Source: CAYVBN01 sp964538565
Lineage (GTDB): Bacteria > Pseudomonadota > Alphaproteobacteria > Rhizobiales > Xanthobacteraceae
Assembly (NCBI GenBank): GCA_964538565.1
Contig: CAZIGW010000171.1
Location: 1-32,087 of the forward strand
Reading direction: 5' to 3'
Length of the DNA stretch: 32,087 nucleotides
Part shown: positions 7,675 through 15,474 of the stretch, one piece after another
Layout: each line of letters begins with the position of its first letter
How positions within the stretch are numbered: the stretch's first letter is position 1
Position numbers and translations under genes: made by a program
The notes under the pieces: generated by a model
The model's database searches: none
The model's input: only the letters and a program-made list of their open reading frames with translations
What the model was told of the DNA's origin: nothing

Positions 7675-9483
7675 CTAGGGCAGGGCGGCAAGCGCCGCCT
7701 CGCCGGAGCCCTGGTTCTGGAATTGGAGCCGGTAGAAGGAGGCGTAGCGTCCGTCCCGGTTCAGGAGCTCCTCGTGCCGGCCGGATTCGACCACGATTCC
7801 GCCCTCGACCACCATGATCCTGTCGGCGTGCATCACCGTCTGCAGGCGGTGCGCGATGATGATCGTGGTGCGGCCCTTGCACAATTCGGCGATGGCCTCC
7901 TGGACATGGCGCTCGGATTCCGAATCGAGCGCCGCCGTCGCCTCGTCGAGCAGGATGATCGGCGCGTTCTTGATCAGCGCGCAGGCGATGGCGACGCGCT
8001 GGCGCTGACCGCCCGAGAGCTGCAGCCCGTGCTCGCCGACCGGCGTGTCGTAGCCGGACGGAAAGCCCATGATGAAGTCGTGTGCGTGCGCGGCCCTGGC
8101 GGCGGCGACGATCTCCTCCTCGCTCGCGCCCGGCTTGCCGAACGCGATGTTCTCGCGGATCGACCCGCGAAACAGATGGACGTTCTGGCCCACGTAGGCG
8201 ATCTGCTGCCGCAGCGAGCGGCGCGACACGGCCGCGATGTCCTGCCCGTCGATCGTGATCGTGCCGCCTTGGATGTCGTAGAAGCGCAGAATGAGGCTCA
8301 GGACCGTGGACTTTCCGCCACCCGACGGACCGACGAGGGCGGTGACCTTGCTCGGCTCGGCGACGAACGACATGCCGCGGATGACGGGCTCGTCCGGCCG
8401 ATAGGAAAACCGCACGTCGGAAAACTCGACCCGCGCGCGGCCGAGCACGAGCGGCGGCTTGCCGTCCTCGATCGGCTCGCTCGCCGGACTGTCGATGATC
8501 TCGAACAGCACGCGCACGCCGACGAGGTTGCTGTGCAGGTCGAGGTTGAGGCGGGCGAGGCGCTTGGCCGGCTCGTAGGCGAGGAGAAACGCGGCCACGA
8601 AGGAAAAGAACTCGCCCGGAGTGGCGCCCGTGTTGATGACCCGGTAGCCGCTGTAGATGATGGCGATGGAAATCGCGATCCCGCCGAGCGTCTCCATGAG
8701 CGGGCTCGAGCGGTTTGCGACCCGCGCCATCTTCACGGACTCGCGCTCGAGTTCGCTGACGCTCCGGTCGAGACGCCGCTTCATCTCCTCTTCGAGGGTG
8801 AAGGCCTTGACGATGCGAATCCCCTGCAGCGCCTCCTGCATGGTCTCGAGAATTCGCGTGCCGCCGGTGAACTGCACCTTGGCGATGGCGCGAATGCGGC
8901 GGATCAGCTTGCGCAGCACGAGCATCGCCGGCGGCGCCACCAGGAGGCCGACGAGCGACATCAGTGGGTCCTGCACCACCATGACCACGACGAGGCCGAC
9001 CAGCGAGAAGAAGTCGCGGCCGACCGCGGTGATGAGCAGATTGATCGTGTAGGTCGCCGCGCTCGCGCCGGTCGTCAGGCGAGCGACGAATTCGGAGGAG
9101 TGGCGATCGGCGAAAAAGCCGAGCCCTTCGTTGAGCAGCTTGTCGAACATGCGCCGCTGGTTCTCGGCGATGATGCGGCTGCCGATGCGCGCGAGCATCA
9201 CGGCCTGGCCATAGGTGGCGGCGCCCTTGATGGTGAAGATCGCGACCGTCGCGATGCCGAGCGACACGATGCCGGCGAAGTTGCGGTTGACGTAGGCCTG
9301 GTTGATCACGTCGCCGAGCAGGTACGCGCTGAGCGCGGTGCAGGCGGCGGCGACCAGCATCAACGCGAAGGCGAATGCGTAGAGGCGCCAGTGTCCGAGC
9401 GCGTGCTCGGTGAGCAGGCGATGGACCATTGCCCCGGCGCTGTAGCGGTCCGCAGGCAGTGCCTTGAAGCGAAACAGGGCCAT
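7675..9483 (-). CDS. ABC transporter, fused permease and ATPase, MsbA-like
   Basis: The 602-residue half-transporter starts at ATG 9483 with GGA upstream. The permease domain (about 30-310) carries six predicted helices, including 35-60, 72-92, 150-170, 174-191 and 265-305. The ATPase domain (about 350-590) has Walker A GPSGGGKST (385-393), Q-loop Gln433, signature LSGGQ (489-493), Walker B IILLDE (509-514) and H-loop His545. Two copies would form the exporter. In an LPS gene cluster the natural inference is flipping of lipid A-core, as MsbA does, but other B-type exporters look the same in sequence. It is downstream of galE on the same strand, with a possible terminator in the 112-bp gap, so it may have its own promoter. 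Confidence 0.85.
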   Translation of the reverse strand: MALFRFKALPADRYSAGAMVHRLLTEHALGHWRLYAFAFALMLVAAACTALSAYLLGDVINQAYVNRNFAGIVSLGIATVAIFTIKGAATYGQAVMLARIGSRIIAENQRRMFDKLLNEGLGFFADRHSSEFVARLTTGASAATYTINLLITAVGRDFFSLVGLVVVMVVQDPLMSLVGLLVAPPAMLVLRKLIRRIRAIAKVQFTGGTRILETMQEALQGIRIVKAFTLEEEMKRRLDRSVSELERESVKMARVANRSSPLMETLGGIAISIAIIYSGYRVINTGATPGEFFSFVAAFLLAYEPAKRLARLNLDLHSNLVGVRVLFEIIDSPASEPIEDGKPPLVLGRARVEFSDVRFSYRPDEPVIRGMSFVAEPSKVTALVGPSGGGKSTVLSLILRFYDIQGGTITIDGQDIAAVSRRSLRQQIAYVGQNVHLFRGSIRENIAFGKPGASEEEIVAAARAAHAHDFIMGFPSGYDTPVGEHGLQLSGGQRQRVAIACALIKNAPIILLDEATAALDSESERHVQEAIAELCKGRTTIIIAHRLQTVMHADRIMVVEGGIVVESGRHEELLNRDGRYASFYRLQFQNQGSGEAALAALP

Positions 9484-9580
9484 TCGCCATCCGTTGGAGA
9501 CGTAATTCCGGCCAACATGGCGCGGTGCCGGGTTGGCAGGAGCCGGCGTTCCTTGCCCGCCTTGGACCCATTTTTCAAGG

Positions 9581-9606
9581 AAAAAGCGGCGGCGGTCAGG
9601 CGCCGC
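9581..9606 (-). terminator. Intrinsic terminator at the end of galE
   Basis: Read leftward, a GCGGCG / CGCCGC stem (9601-9606 with 9586-9591) with a 9-nt loop that includes the galE stop codon is followed at once by TTTTT (9585-9581). The stem is short but the U-run is in the right place. Confidence 0.5.
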
Positions 9607-10582
9607 GGACGAGCAATTTGCGTTCCCACGCAAGAGCATGGCGCACGATCGTGGCAAGATCGTCGAACCTCGGCTGCCAGCCGAGAACCGAGCGGATGCG
9701 GTTCGAGGCGGCGACGATCTGCGCCGGATCACCCGCGCGGCGCGCACCGAATTCGACCGGGAAATCGACGCCGGAGACGCGTTTTACGGTCTCGATCACC
9801 TCCAGCACCGACGCCCCGTGGCCGTAGCCGCAGTTGAGCGTCGTCGAGGCGCCGCCCGCGCGCAGGTAGGCGAGCGCGTCCGAGTGCGCCCGTACGAGGT
9901 CGCAGACGTGGATGTAGTCGCGGATGCAGGTTCCGTCGGGCGTCGGATAGTCCTTGCCGAATACCTGGACCTTCCCGCGCCGCCCGACCGCCGCCTCGAC
10001 CGCCACCTTGATGAGGTGCGTCGCCCCGCGGGTCGACTGTCCGGCGCGCAATTCGGGGTCGGCGCCGGCGACATTGAAATAGCGCAGGATGACGTAGGGA
10101 AGACCGTGCGCAGCGCCGGCGTCGCGCAGCATGATCTCGGTCATCAGCTTGGAGGAGCCGTACGGCGAGATCGGCTGGGTTGGGTCGGCCTCGCTGACCG
10201 GGACCTTCGCCGGATTGCCGTAGACCGCCGCCGTCGAGGAGAAGATGAACCGGCGCACGCCGCCCTTGACAGCGCATTCGATCAGCGCGCGCGAATTCAC
10301 GGTGTTGTTGCGATAGTAGCCGAGCGGATCGGCGACCGAATCCGGCACGACGATCGAAGCGGCGAAATGCACGACGGCGTCGACCTGATGGCGCTCGATC
10401 AGAGAAGCGACAAGCGCCTGGTCGCCGGTGTCGCCGACGACGAGCGGAACGTCCGGCGCGACCGCCCAGTCGAAGCCGGTCGACAGGTTGTCGAGCACGA
10501 CGACGCGCTCCCCGGCGTCGGACAGCGCGTGGACCATGTGGCTTCCGATGTAGCCGGCGCCGCCGGTGACGAGGACTGTCAT
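9596..10582 (-). CDS. galE: UDP-glucose 4-epimerase
   Basis: GalE interconverts UDP-glucose and UDP-galactose (or the N-acetyl forms) with bound NAD, supplying galactose for LPS. The 328-residue protein is full length. It begins MTVLVTGGAGYIGSH (NAD site TGGAGYIG, 6-13), keeps DNLSTG (31-36), HFAASIVVPDS, FSSTAAVYG (114-122) with the active-site Ser/Thr, and the catalytic YGSSK pair Tyr141 and Lys145. RYFNVAGADP and GTCIRDYIHVCDLV are further GalE signatures. It is divergent from waaC across 168 bp, which must carry both promoters, and is followed by the MsbA-like exporter gene. Confidence 0.93.
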   Translation of the reverse strand: MTVLVTGGAGYIGSHMVHALSDAGERVVVLDNLSTGFDWAVAPDVPLVVGDTGDQALVASLIERHQVDAVVHFAASIVVPDSVADPLGYYRNNTVNSRALIECAVKGGVRRFIFSSTAAVYGNPAKVPVSEADPTQPISPYGSSKLMTEIMLRDAGAAHGLPYVILRYFNVAGADPELRAGQSTRGATHLIKVAVEAAVGRRGKVQVFGKDYPTPDGTCIRDYIHVCDLVRAHSDALAYLRAGGASTTLNCGYGHGASVLEVIETVKRVSGVDFPVEFGARRAGDPAQIVAASNRIRSVLGWQPRFDDLATIVRHALAWERKLLVRGA

Positions 10583-10750
10583 GAGACTGGCTCGATGGCG
10601 TGTGCGTGCGTTGTTCCTGCCCGCAGGTCATGAAGATCCCGTTACAGGACCCTGTCCCGGGGTGAATGCGTCAGTTAACGCCCGGTGACAAGGCTGCCGG
10701 CGGTGTATATGAGCCTGCGGACCCGCACCCGGGACGCCGCAGCCGCTGCC

Positions 10751-11698
10751 ATGTCGGACATCCTGTTCATCAAGACCTCCTCGCTCGGCGACGTCGTTCA
10801 CCACATGCCGGCGGTGGTCGATGCCCGGCGGCAGCGGCCGGATGCCCGCATCACCTGGCTCGTCGAGGAAAACTTTGCGCCGCTCGCACGGTTGCATCCG
10901 GCGGTCGACGAGGTGATCCCGGTCGCCTCGCGTCGATGGCGGCGCGCGCTGCACCGGGCCGAGACATGGGGGGAGATCGGCGCGTTCGTCCGCCGCCTTC
11001 GCGCGCGCCCTTATGACGAGATCGTCGATACCCAGGGGCTTCTGCGCACCGCCGTGTTCGCCCGCTTCGCCCGCGGCCGCCGCCACGGCTACGATCGGGC
11101 GAGCGTGCGCGAACCGTTGGCGTCAATTTTCTACGATGCGCGCCATCGCGTCGACCGCGCGCTTCACGCGGTGGTCCGCAATCGCCTGCTGACCGGGCTC
11201 GCGCTCGGCTATGCGCCGGGCGGGCCGGTCGACTTCGGCCTCGAGCGCGGCCGTCTGGCGCCGCCCGCCGCGCAATCCTACGCCGTGATGCTGCACGCGA
11301 CGGCGCGGCGCGAGAAGGAGTGGCCGGAGGAGAACTGGATCGCGCTCGGACATTTTCTTTCCGCGCGCGGCCGGAAGATCATTCTCCCCTGGGGAAGCGA
11401 CAGCGAGCGGCAGCGCGCGGAGCGGATCGCCGCGGATGTTGCCGGCGCACAGGTCGCGGAGCGCGCGCCACTCGACGCCGTGGCGCGGCTGATCGCGGGC
11501 GCATCCCTGGTGGTGGGTGTCGATACCGGCCTTCTGCATCTCGCCGCCGCGCTCGGCGTACCGCTCGTGGCGATCTTTCTCGGCAGCGAGCCCGGCCTCA
11601 CCGGGCCGGTCGGCGCCGGCCGCATCGAGGTCGCCGGCCAAAAGGGGGCCGCGCCCGGCGAACGGGACGTGATCGACGCGGTCCAGCGTCTCGCCTGA
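10751..11698 (+). CDS. waaC: Lipopolysaccharide heptosyltransferase I
   Basis: WaaC moves the first L-glycero-D-manno-heptose from ADP-heptose to Kdo of the inner core, at the cytoplasmic face of the inner membrane. The 315-residue GT9 protein (E. coli 319) begins MSDILFIKTSSLGDVVHHMPA, the family hallmark with Asp14. The acceptor side has ARREKEWP with Lys189, and the ADP-heptose site has VVGVDTGLLHLAAALGVPLVAIFLGSEP (about 254-281). The start is set by this N-terminus. ATGs at 10685 and 10709 in frame would add 22 or 14 residues and cannot be excluded because no strong ribosome site marks any of them. Confidence 0.9.
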   Translation: MSDILFIKTSSLGDVVHHMPAVVDARRQRPDARITWLVEENFAPLARLHPAVDEVIPVASRRWRRALHRAETWGEIGAFVRRLRARPYDEIVDTQGLLRTAVFARFARGRRHGYDRASVREPLASIFYDARHRVDRALHAVVRNRLLTGLALGYAPGGPVDFGLERGRLAPPAAQSYAVMLHATARREKEWPEENWIALGHFLSARGRKIILPWGSDSERQRAERIAADVAGAQVAERAPLDAVARLIAGASLVVGVDTGLLHLAAALGVPLVAIFLGSEPGLTGPVGAGRIEVAGQKGAAPGERDVIDAVQRLA

Positions 11699-11713
11699 GG
11701 CTGCGAGCAGGCG
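11692..11713. terminator. Weak hairpin between convergent waaC and gmhB
   Basis: A 6-bp stem (CGCCTG at 11692-11697, CAGGCG at 11708-11713) overlaps the waaC stop codon in the 32-bp convergent gap. No T-run follows. It is only a weak candidate. Confidence 0.25.
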
Positions 11714-11730
11714 CGGCAGTGGCCGGCCTA

Positions 11731-12276
11731 TCAACCAGCCGCCGCGCCCTGCAGGATCGTGGAGACGAACGCCGAAAGATCGCCGCCCGCGAACAGATGG
11801 CCGGCGATGCCGGCCGCGCGCGCCGCCTCGATGTCGGTCGGCTGATCGCCGATCAGAAAGCTGCGCTCGCGCTCGACCGGCCATGTGCGCATGAGGTCGA
11901 GAATCATCCCGGGCGCCGGCTTGCGCCAATCGGACGTGCGTCGGTAGGCCGGGATCGTCGCCTCGGGATGGTAGGGACAGTAGCGCACGTCGTCGATCCG
12001 CGCGCCCTGCCGCGCGAGTTCCTCCCGCATCCAGACGTGGAGCTTCTCGACGTCGTGCTCGCTGAAATACCCGCGGCCGACGCCCGATTGGTTGGAAATG
12101 ACGAAAACGAAGTAGCCCGCCGCGTTGAGCGCCGCGATGGCGCCGGCCACGCCCGGCATCCAGCGGATGCGCTCGATCGAGCCGATGTAGTGATCGTCGT
12201 AGTTGAGGACGCCGTCGCGATCGAGGAAGGCCGCCGGTCGGCGCTCGCCGTGCCTCGCGCGGTCGGAAGGACTCAT
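11731..12276 (-). CDS. gmhB: D-glycero-beta-D-manno-heptose 1,7-bisphosphate 7-phosphatase
   Basis: GmhB removes the 7-phosphate in the ADP-heptose pathway. The 181-residue HAD phosphatase starts at ATG 12276, overlapping the gmhA stop as ATGA, and GAAGG lies just upstream. Motif I is FLDRDGVLN (nucleophile Asp19, acid Asp21), motif II FVISNQSGVGRG, and motif IV IGDQPTDIEAARAAG (142-156). The usual structural zinc site C-x-H...C-x-C is only half kept: CPYHPE (Cys100, His103) is present, but the second pair is replaced in RRTSDWRKP (Ser115, Trp117). Length fits the family (E. coli 191). Co-translation with gmhA supports the role. Confidence 0.9.
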   Translation of the reverse strand: MSPSDRARHGERRPAAFLDRDGVLNYDDHYIGSIERIRWMPGVAGAIAALNAAGYFVFVISNQSGVGRGYFSEHDVEKLHVWMREELARQGARIDDVRYCPYHPEATIPAYRRTSDWRKPAPGMILDLMRTWPVERERSFLIGDQPTDIEAARAAGIAGHLFAGGDLSAFVSTILQGAAAG

Positions 12277-12872
12277 GCCTTCGCGGGGGCGCCGAACAGC
12301 GCCCGCTCCACCAGGTCGCAGATCGCGTGCGCGGCGGTTATGTGCAACTGCTGGATCAGATCCGTCTTGTCCGACGGCGCGGCGAGCAGAAGGTCGCACA
12401 GCGCCGGCATCTCGCCGCCCGAGCCGGTGAAGCCGACGGTCGTGATGCCGATCTCGCGTGCGGCCGCAAGCGCCTTGAGGATGTTGGGTGAGCGGCCCGA
12501 CGTCGAAATGGCGATGAACACGTCGCCGCGCCGGCCAAGACCGCGAACCTGGCGCTCGAACAGCTGCTCGAAGCCGAAATCGTTGCCGATGGCGGTCAGC
12601 GCCGACGTGTCGGTCGTAAGCGCGACGGCCGCGAGCGCATCCCGGTTGAACCGGAAGCGCACCAGAAGCTCGGTCGCGATGTGCTGGGCGTCCGCGGCGC
12701 TGCCGCCGTTGCCGGCGAGAAGAATCTTGTTGCCGGCCCGCAGCGCCGCCGCCATGGCTTCGGCAATCGCCAGAATGGCCGCCGAAAAGGCGTCATCGAG
12801 CGCGGCGCGCGTCAGGGCGTCGAGCGAGTTCTGCAGATGGCTCTTGACGGCATCACCGCGCCAATCCGCCAT
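12273..12872 (-). CDS. gmhA: Sedoheptulose 7-phosphate isomerase (phosphoheptose isomerase)
   Basis: GmhA converts sedoheptulose 7-phosphate to D-glycero-D-manno-heptose 7-phosphate, the first step toward LPS heptose. The 199-residue SIS-domain protein starts at ATG 12872 behind GGGGGAG. An in-frame extension to 13148 is rejected because it runs through a repeat. The sugar-phosphate loop is LLAGNGGSAADAQHIATELL (51-70), and AISTSGRSPN (121-130) is the second SIS signature. Zinc and catalytic residues are seen as His64, Glu68, Gln174 and His182, in agreement with known GmhA structures. It follows waaF on the same strand and overlaps gmhB by 4 bp. Confidence 0.92.
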   Translation of the reverse strand: MADWRGDAVKSHLQNSLDALTRAALDDAFSAAILAIAEAMAAALRAGNKILLAGNGGSAADAQHIATELLVRFRFNRDALAAVALTTDTSALTAIGNDFGFEQLFERQVRGLGRRGDVFIAISTSGRSPNILKALAAAREIGITTVGFTGSGGEMPALCDLLLAAPSDKTDLIQQLHITAAHAICDLVERALFGAPAKA

Positions 12873-12970
12873 GGCGATCTCCCCCGTCCTGCTGATCTCC
12901 CGCGATGGAGTCACCTCGTATCGGCTGCAGCCTCCGGGTGCAAGCCGGATCGCCAGGGTGCGATCCGCAA

Positions 12971-13066
12971 GGTGGAAACCGATTTTGCACAGGATCGCGC
13001 CCTCATTCCTGACCTGGCGCACGATCCCACCGGCGAACCGATTCCACTTCGCCGATTCCACTGCGC
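12971..13066 (-). repeat. Rhizobial-type palindromic intergenic repeat, copy 1
   Basis: This block lies in the 205-bp gap between waaF and gmhA. On the minus strand, 13054-13015 carries CGGCGAA and TTCGCCG arms around a short loop and matches the repeat at 23063-23101 at about 35 of 40 positions. Next to it on the plus strand CGATTCCACTTCGC (13039-13052) is followed in tandem by CGATTCCACTGCGC (13053-13066). At 12971-12989 lies GGTGGAAACCGATTTTGCA, the GTGGAAACCG(G)TTTT motif that recurs between genes in this order. Function is unknown. It may fold in the polycistronic RNA. Confidence 0.6.
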
Positions 13067-13077
13067 CGGACCAGGTG

Positions 13078-14154
13078 CTAGCGCGAGGCTGCGCGGTAGC
13101 CTGATGCCAGGGCGCGTTGCACGCTGGCGAGAACCGAAGCCGGCGCAATCTCGCGCATGCAGCGATGGTGGCCGGGCCGGCACACGGGCTTGTGACAGGG
13201 CCGGCAGGACAGGTCGCCGGTCATCTCGATGATGTTCGCCAACGGATTGAGCGGCGCCCAGTGCCAGGGACTGGTCGGGCCAAAAATCCCGATCGCCGGC
13301 TTGCCGAGCGCGGCGGCGACATGCAGAAGGCCCGAATCGTTCGACAGCGCGACGTCGGCGGCCGCGAAGGCGAGGATCGCGTTGCGCAGATCCTCGCCGG
13401 TGAGATCGTGGACGCGCGGCCCGCCCGCCGACCGGATCTCGTCGGCGAGCGCCTTTTCGTTGGGGCCGCCGAGCACCCAGACGCCGATCCCGTCCTCGCC
13501 CAGGCGCCTCGCCACATCGCGGTAGGACGCCGCCGGCCAGCGTTTCGACGGCCCCACGGCTCCGGGTGCGAACGCAACGGCCGGCCCCTGCGGCAAGCCC
13601 GTCCGTCGCCGCCACGCCAGGACCTCGGACGGCGGCACCACCAGCTCAGGGAGCGGCCAGTCACGCGGTTGCCTCGCGTCGGCGGGCAGGGCCAGCATGG
13701 CGCAGCGGTCGACCATGCGGGGCAGGCGACGTTCGCCCCATCGCAGATCGTTGATGAGCCCGAAACGCGCCTCGCCGACGAAGCCCGTGCGCGTCGCGAT
13801 CCCGGCCAGAAAGGGGGCGAGCGCCGCCTTCCAGGTGCGTGGCATCACCAGGACCTGTGCGTAGCCCTCGGCGCGCAGGCGCTCGGCCAGCGCCCGGTGC
13901 TGCGACCAGGCAAGCCGCTTGCGCGGCAGATCGCACACGATGCCCTTGCGGACGCCGGGCATGTAGTCGACGAGCGGGGCGCAGAGCGAGGTGGTCAACA
14001 GGTCGATCGGGCGGCCGGGAAAGCGCGTGTTGAGCAGCTTGACGACCGTGTGGCAGCGCACGAAGTCGCCGATCCACATGTAGGGGATGATCAGAACGGG
14101 CCGCGCGTCCACCTCACCGGGTGAGGGCGCCGTATGGGGTGAACCGTGATTCAT
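13078..14154 (-). CDS. waaF: Lipopolysaccharide heptosyltransferase II
   Basis: WaaF adds the second heptose to the LPS inner core. The 358-residue GT9 protein has the N-terminal VLIIPYMWIGDFVRCHTVV with Asp30, and NTRFPGRPIDLLTT. It then has FAPGAVGPSKRWPAASYRDVA (about 194-214), which is the GT9 glycine/lysine motif of WaaF, and the donor site ALSNDSGLLHVAAALGKPAIGIFGPTSPWHW. The end has the cysteine cluster CRPCHKPVCRPGHHRC, common in this branch. The start ATG 14154 has only a distant AGGA. It is the first gene of the leftward waaF-gmhA-gmhB set and is divergent from hldD. Confidence 0.9.
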   Translation of the reverse strand: MNHGSPHTAPSPGEVDARPVLIIPYMWIGDFVRCHTVVKLLNTRFPGRPIDLLTTSLCAPLVDYMPGVRKGIVCDLPRKRLAWSQHRALAERLRAEGYAQVLVMPRTWKAALAPFLAGIATRTGFVGEARFGLINDLRWGERRLPRMVDRCAMLALPADARQPRDWPLPELVVPPSEVLAWRRRTGLPQGPAVAFAPGAVGPSKRWPAASYRDVARRLGEDGIGVWVLGGPNEKALADEIRSAGGPRVHDLTGEDLRNAILAFAAADVALSNDSGLLHVAAALGKPAIGIFGPTSPWHWAPLNPLANIIEMTGDLSCRPCHKPVCRPGHHRCMREIAPASVLASVQRALASGYRAASR

Positions 14155-14254
14155 TCAGCGCTATCGTGAGTCCTTGATTCAACGACCGGATTCCGGACCC
14201 GCGTGTCAAAGCCCGTTACTCTCTCGTCGGCGACCTGTCCAGCGAGGCGGGCGC

Positions 14255-14284
14255 CGACGACCTGCGGGCCGCGACGACCTGCGG
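14255..14284. repeat. 13-bp direct repeat CGACGACCTGCGG
   Basis: CGACGACCTGCGG occurs at 14255-14267 and again at 14272-14284, a 17-bp period. Spacing near two helical turns is typical of paired binding sites on one face of DNA. It lies between divergent LPS operons. Protein binding is inferred. Confidence 0.5.
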
Positions 14285-14288
14285 TTGC

Positions 14289-14343
14289 GCCCCAGGGCAG
14301 ACTGGGGCAAAGGAAGGGGCAGGCGTCCAAAGGGGGGCCTGCC
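14289..14343 (+). other. Two tandem hairpins in the hldD upstream region
   Basis: Hairpin 1 pairs GCCCCAG (14289-14295) with CTGGGGC (14302-14308) over a 6-nt loop. Hairpin 2 pairs GGCAGGC (14318-14324) with GCCTGCC (14337-14343) over a 12-nt loop. Both stems are perfect. They lie 135-190 bp before hldD and may form a structured leader, a terminator of leftward or rightward transcripts, or a small RNA. No U-run follows. Confidence 0.4.
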
Positions 14344-14477
14344 GGCGCATGTTCAGACGAATGGGAACTTCCGCCGGTAAGGCCTGTGCGCCAAATCAGG
14401 AATCGAGAGCGCGCTCGCGCAGGATCCGTCGTCGGACTTGCGGATCGTGCTCTCCAGACGGGGTGGATACGGCATCG

Positions 14478-15458
14478 ATGCTGTTGGTGACCGGCGGGGC
14501 GGGGTTCATCGGGTCGAACGTGGTGGCGAGCCTGAACGAGGCCGGCCGGACCGACGTCGTCGTCAACGACACGCTGGGCGGCGACGGCAAGTGGCGCAAC
14601 CTGCAGAAGCGCCAGCTCGCCGATGTTGTCCCGCCGGCCGACCTGATGCGGTGGCTCGAGGGGCGCCGGCTCGAGGCCGTGGTGCATCTCGGGGCGATTT
14701 CCGATACGACCGCGAGCGACGGCGACCTCGTCATCGAGACCAATTTCCGCCTTTCGCTGCGCCTGCTCGACTGGTGCACCCGCACGGCGACGCCGTTCAT
14801 CTACGCTTCCTCGGCCGCGACCTACGGGAACGGCGAGGCCGGCTTCGTCGACGACTTCTCGCCCGAGGCGCTGCGCCGCTTGCGCCCGATGAACCTCTAC
14901 GGCTGGAGCAAGCACCTGTTCGATCTCGCGCTGGTCGACCGCGCCCGGCGCGGCGAAAAGCTCCCGCCACAGTGGGCCGGGCTCAAGTTTTTCAACGTGT
15001 TCGGGCCGAACGAGTATCACAAGGGCGAGATGATGAGCCTGCTCGCCAAACGGTTCGACGACGCGAGGCAGGGACGGCCCATCCGCCTGTTCAAGTCGCA
15101 CCGGGCCGGCATCGCCGACGGCGACCAGCGCCGGGATTTCATCTACATCGACGACGCCGTCGCGGTCGTGCGCTGGCTGCTCGACAATCCGCGGGTTTCG
15201 GGCCTCTTCAACGTCGGGACCGGAAACGCGCGCAGCTTCCGCGACATGATGACGGCGCTGTTTGCCGCGCTCGGGCGCGCGCCGGACATCGAGTACGTGG
15301 ACATGCCGGAGTCGATCCGCGGCAGCTATCAGTACTTCACCCAGGCGGACATGGGGAATCTGCGCAAGGCGGGCTACAATGCCGGGTTCACGCCGCTCGA
15401 GGACGCGGTGAAGCACTACGTGTCGTCTTTCCTCGACCGCGCGGACCGCTATCGTTGA
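14478..15458 (+). CDS. hldD: ADP-glyceromanno-heptose 6-epimerase
   Basis: HldD (RfaD) turns ADP-D-glycero- into ADP-L-glycero-D-manno-heptose, the donor for WaaC and WaaF. The 326-residue SDR protein begins MLLVTGGAGFIGSNVV (NADP site TGGAGFIG, 5-12) and keeps LGGDGKWRNL, the HldD-specific HLGAISDTTASDGD (70-83), ASSAATYG (110-117) and the catalytic pair Tyr141 and Lys145 in YGWSKH. KFFNVFGPNEYHKGEMMS is also HldD-specific. The start ATG 14478 fits the fold. A GTG at 14463 in frame would add five residues. It begins the rightward operon and hldE follows after 16 bp. Confidence 0.93.
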   Translation: MLLVTGGAGFIGSNVVASLNEAGRTDVVVNDTLGGDGKWRNLQKRQLADVVPPADLMRWLEGRRLEAVVHLGAISDTTASDGDLVIETNFRLSLRLLDWCTRTATPFIYASSAATYGNGEAGFVDDFSPEALRRLRPMNLYGWSKHLFDLALVDRARRGEKLPPQWAGLKFFNVFGPNEYHKGEMMSLLAKRFDDARQGRPIRLFKSHRAGIADGDQRRDFIYIDDAVAVVRWLLDNPRVSGLFNVGTGNARSFRDMMTALFAALGRAPDIEYVDMPESIRGSYQYFTQADMGNLRKAGYNAGFTPLEDAVKHYVSSFLDRADRYR

Positions 15459-15474
15459 GCAGGGCACCCGGATA

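Larger units (their letters stand above)
14155..14477. promoter_or_regulatory. Shared divergent control region of waaF and hldD operons
   Basis: This 323-bp gap has no convincing gene. It should carry both promoters. It holds a 13-bp direct repeat (14255-14267, 14272-14284) and two consecutive perfect hairpins (14289-14308, 14318-14343), described as separate entries. I looked for the ops/JUMPstart element (GGCGGTAGCGT) of LPS operons and did not find it. Confidence 0.55.

Noticed and set aside
7723..9837. Very long open frame on the plus strand antisense to the MsbA-like exporter and galE
   Set aside because: The minus-strand frames carry complete ABC and GalE motifs. The antisense frame has highly biased Arg/Asp/Ala/Val composition, no recognisable domain and crosses two real genes, as expected from GC-rich codon bias.
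11320..13104. 594-codon plus-strand frame across waaC end, gmhB and gmhA
   Set aside because: It overlaps waaC in another frame and is antisense to gmhB and gmhA, both with full motifs and an ATGA overlap.
12873..13148. N-terminal extension of gmhA to 13148
   Set aside because: It would run through the palindromic repeat and into the waaF end. The GGGGGAG ribosome site and the length match to known GmhA point to ATG 12872.
14155..14477. ops/JUMPstart element in the LPS divergent region
   Set aside because: Only a GCCGGTAAGG-like stretch near 14375 was seen. It lacks the GGCGGTAGCGT core.
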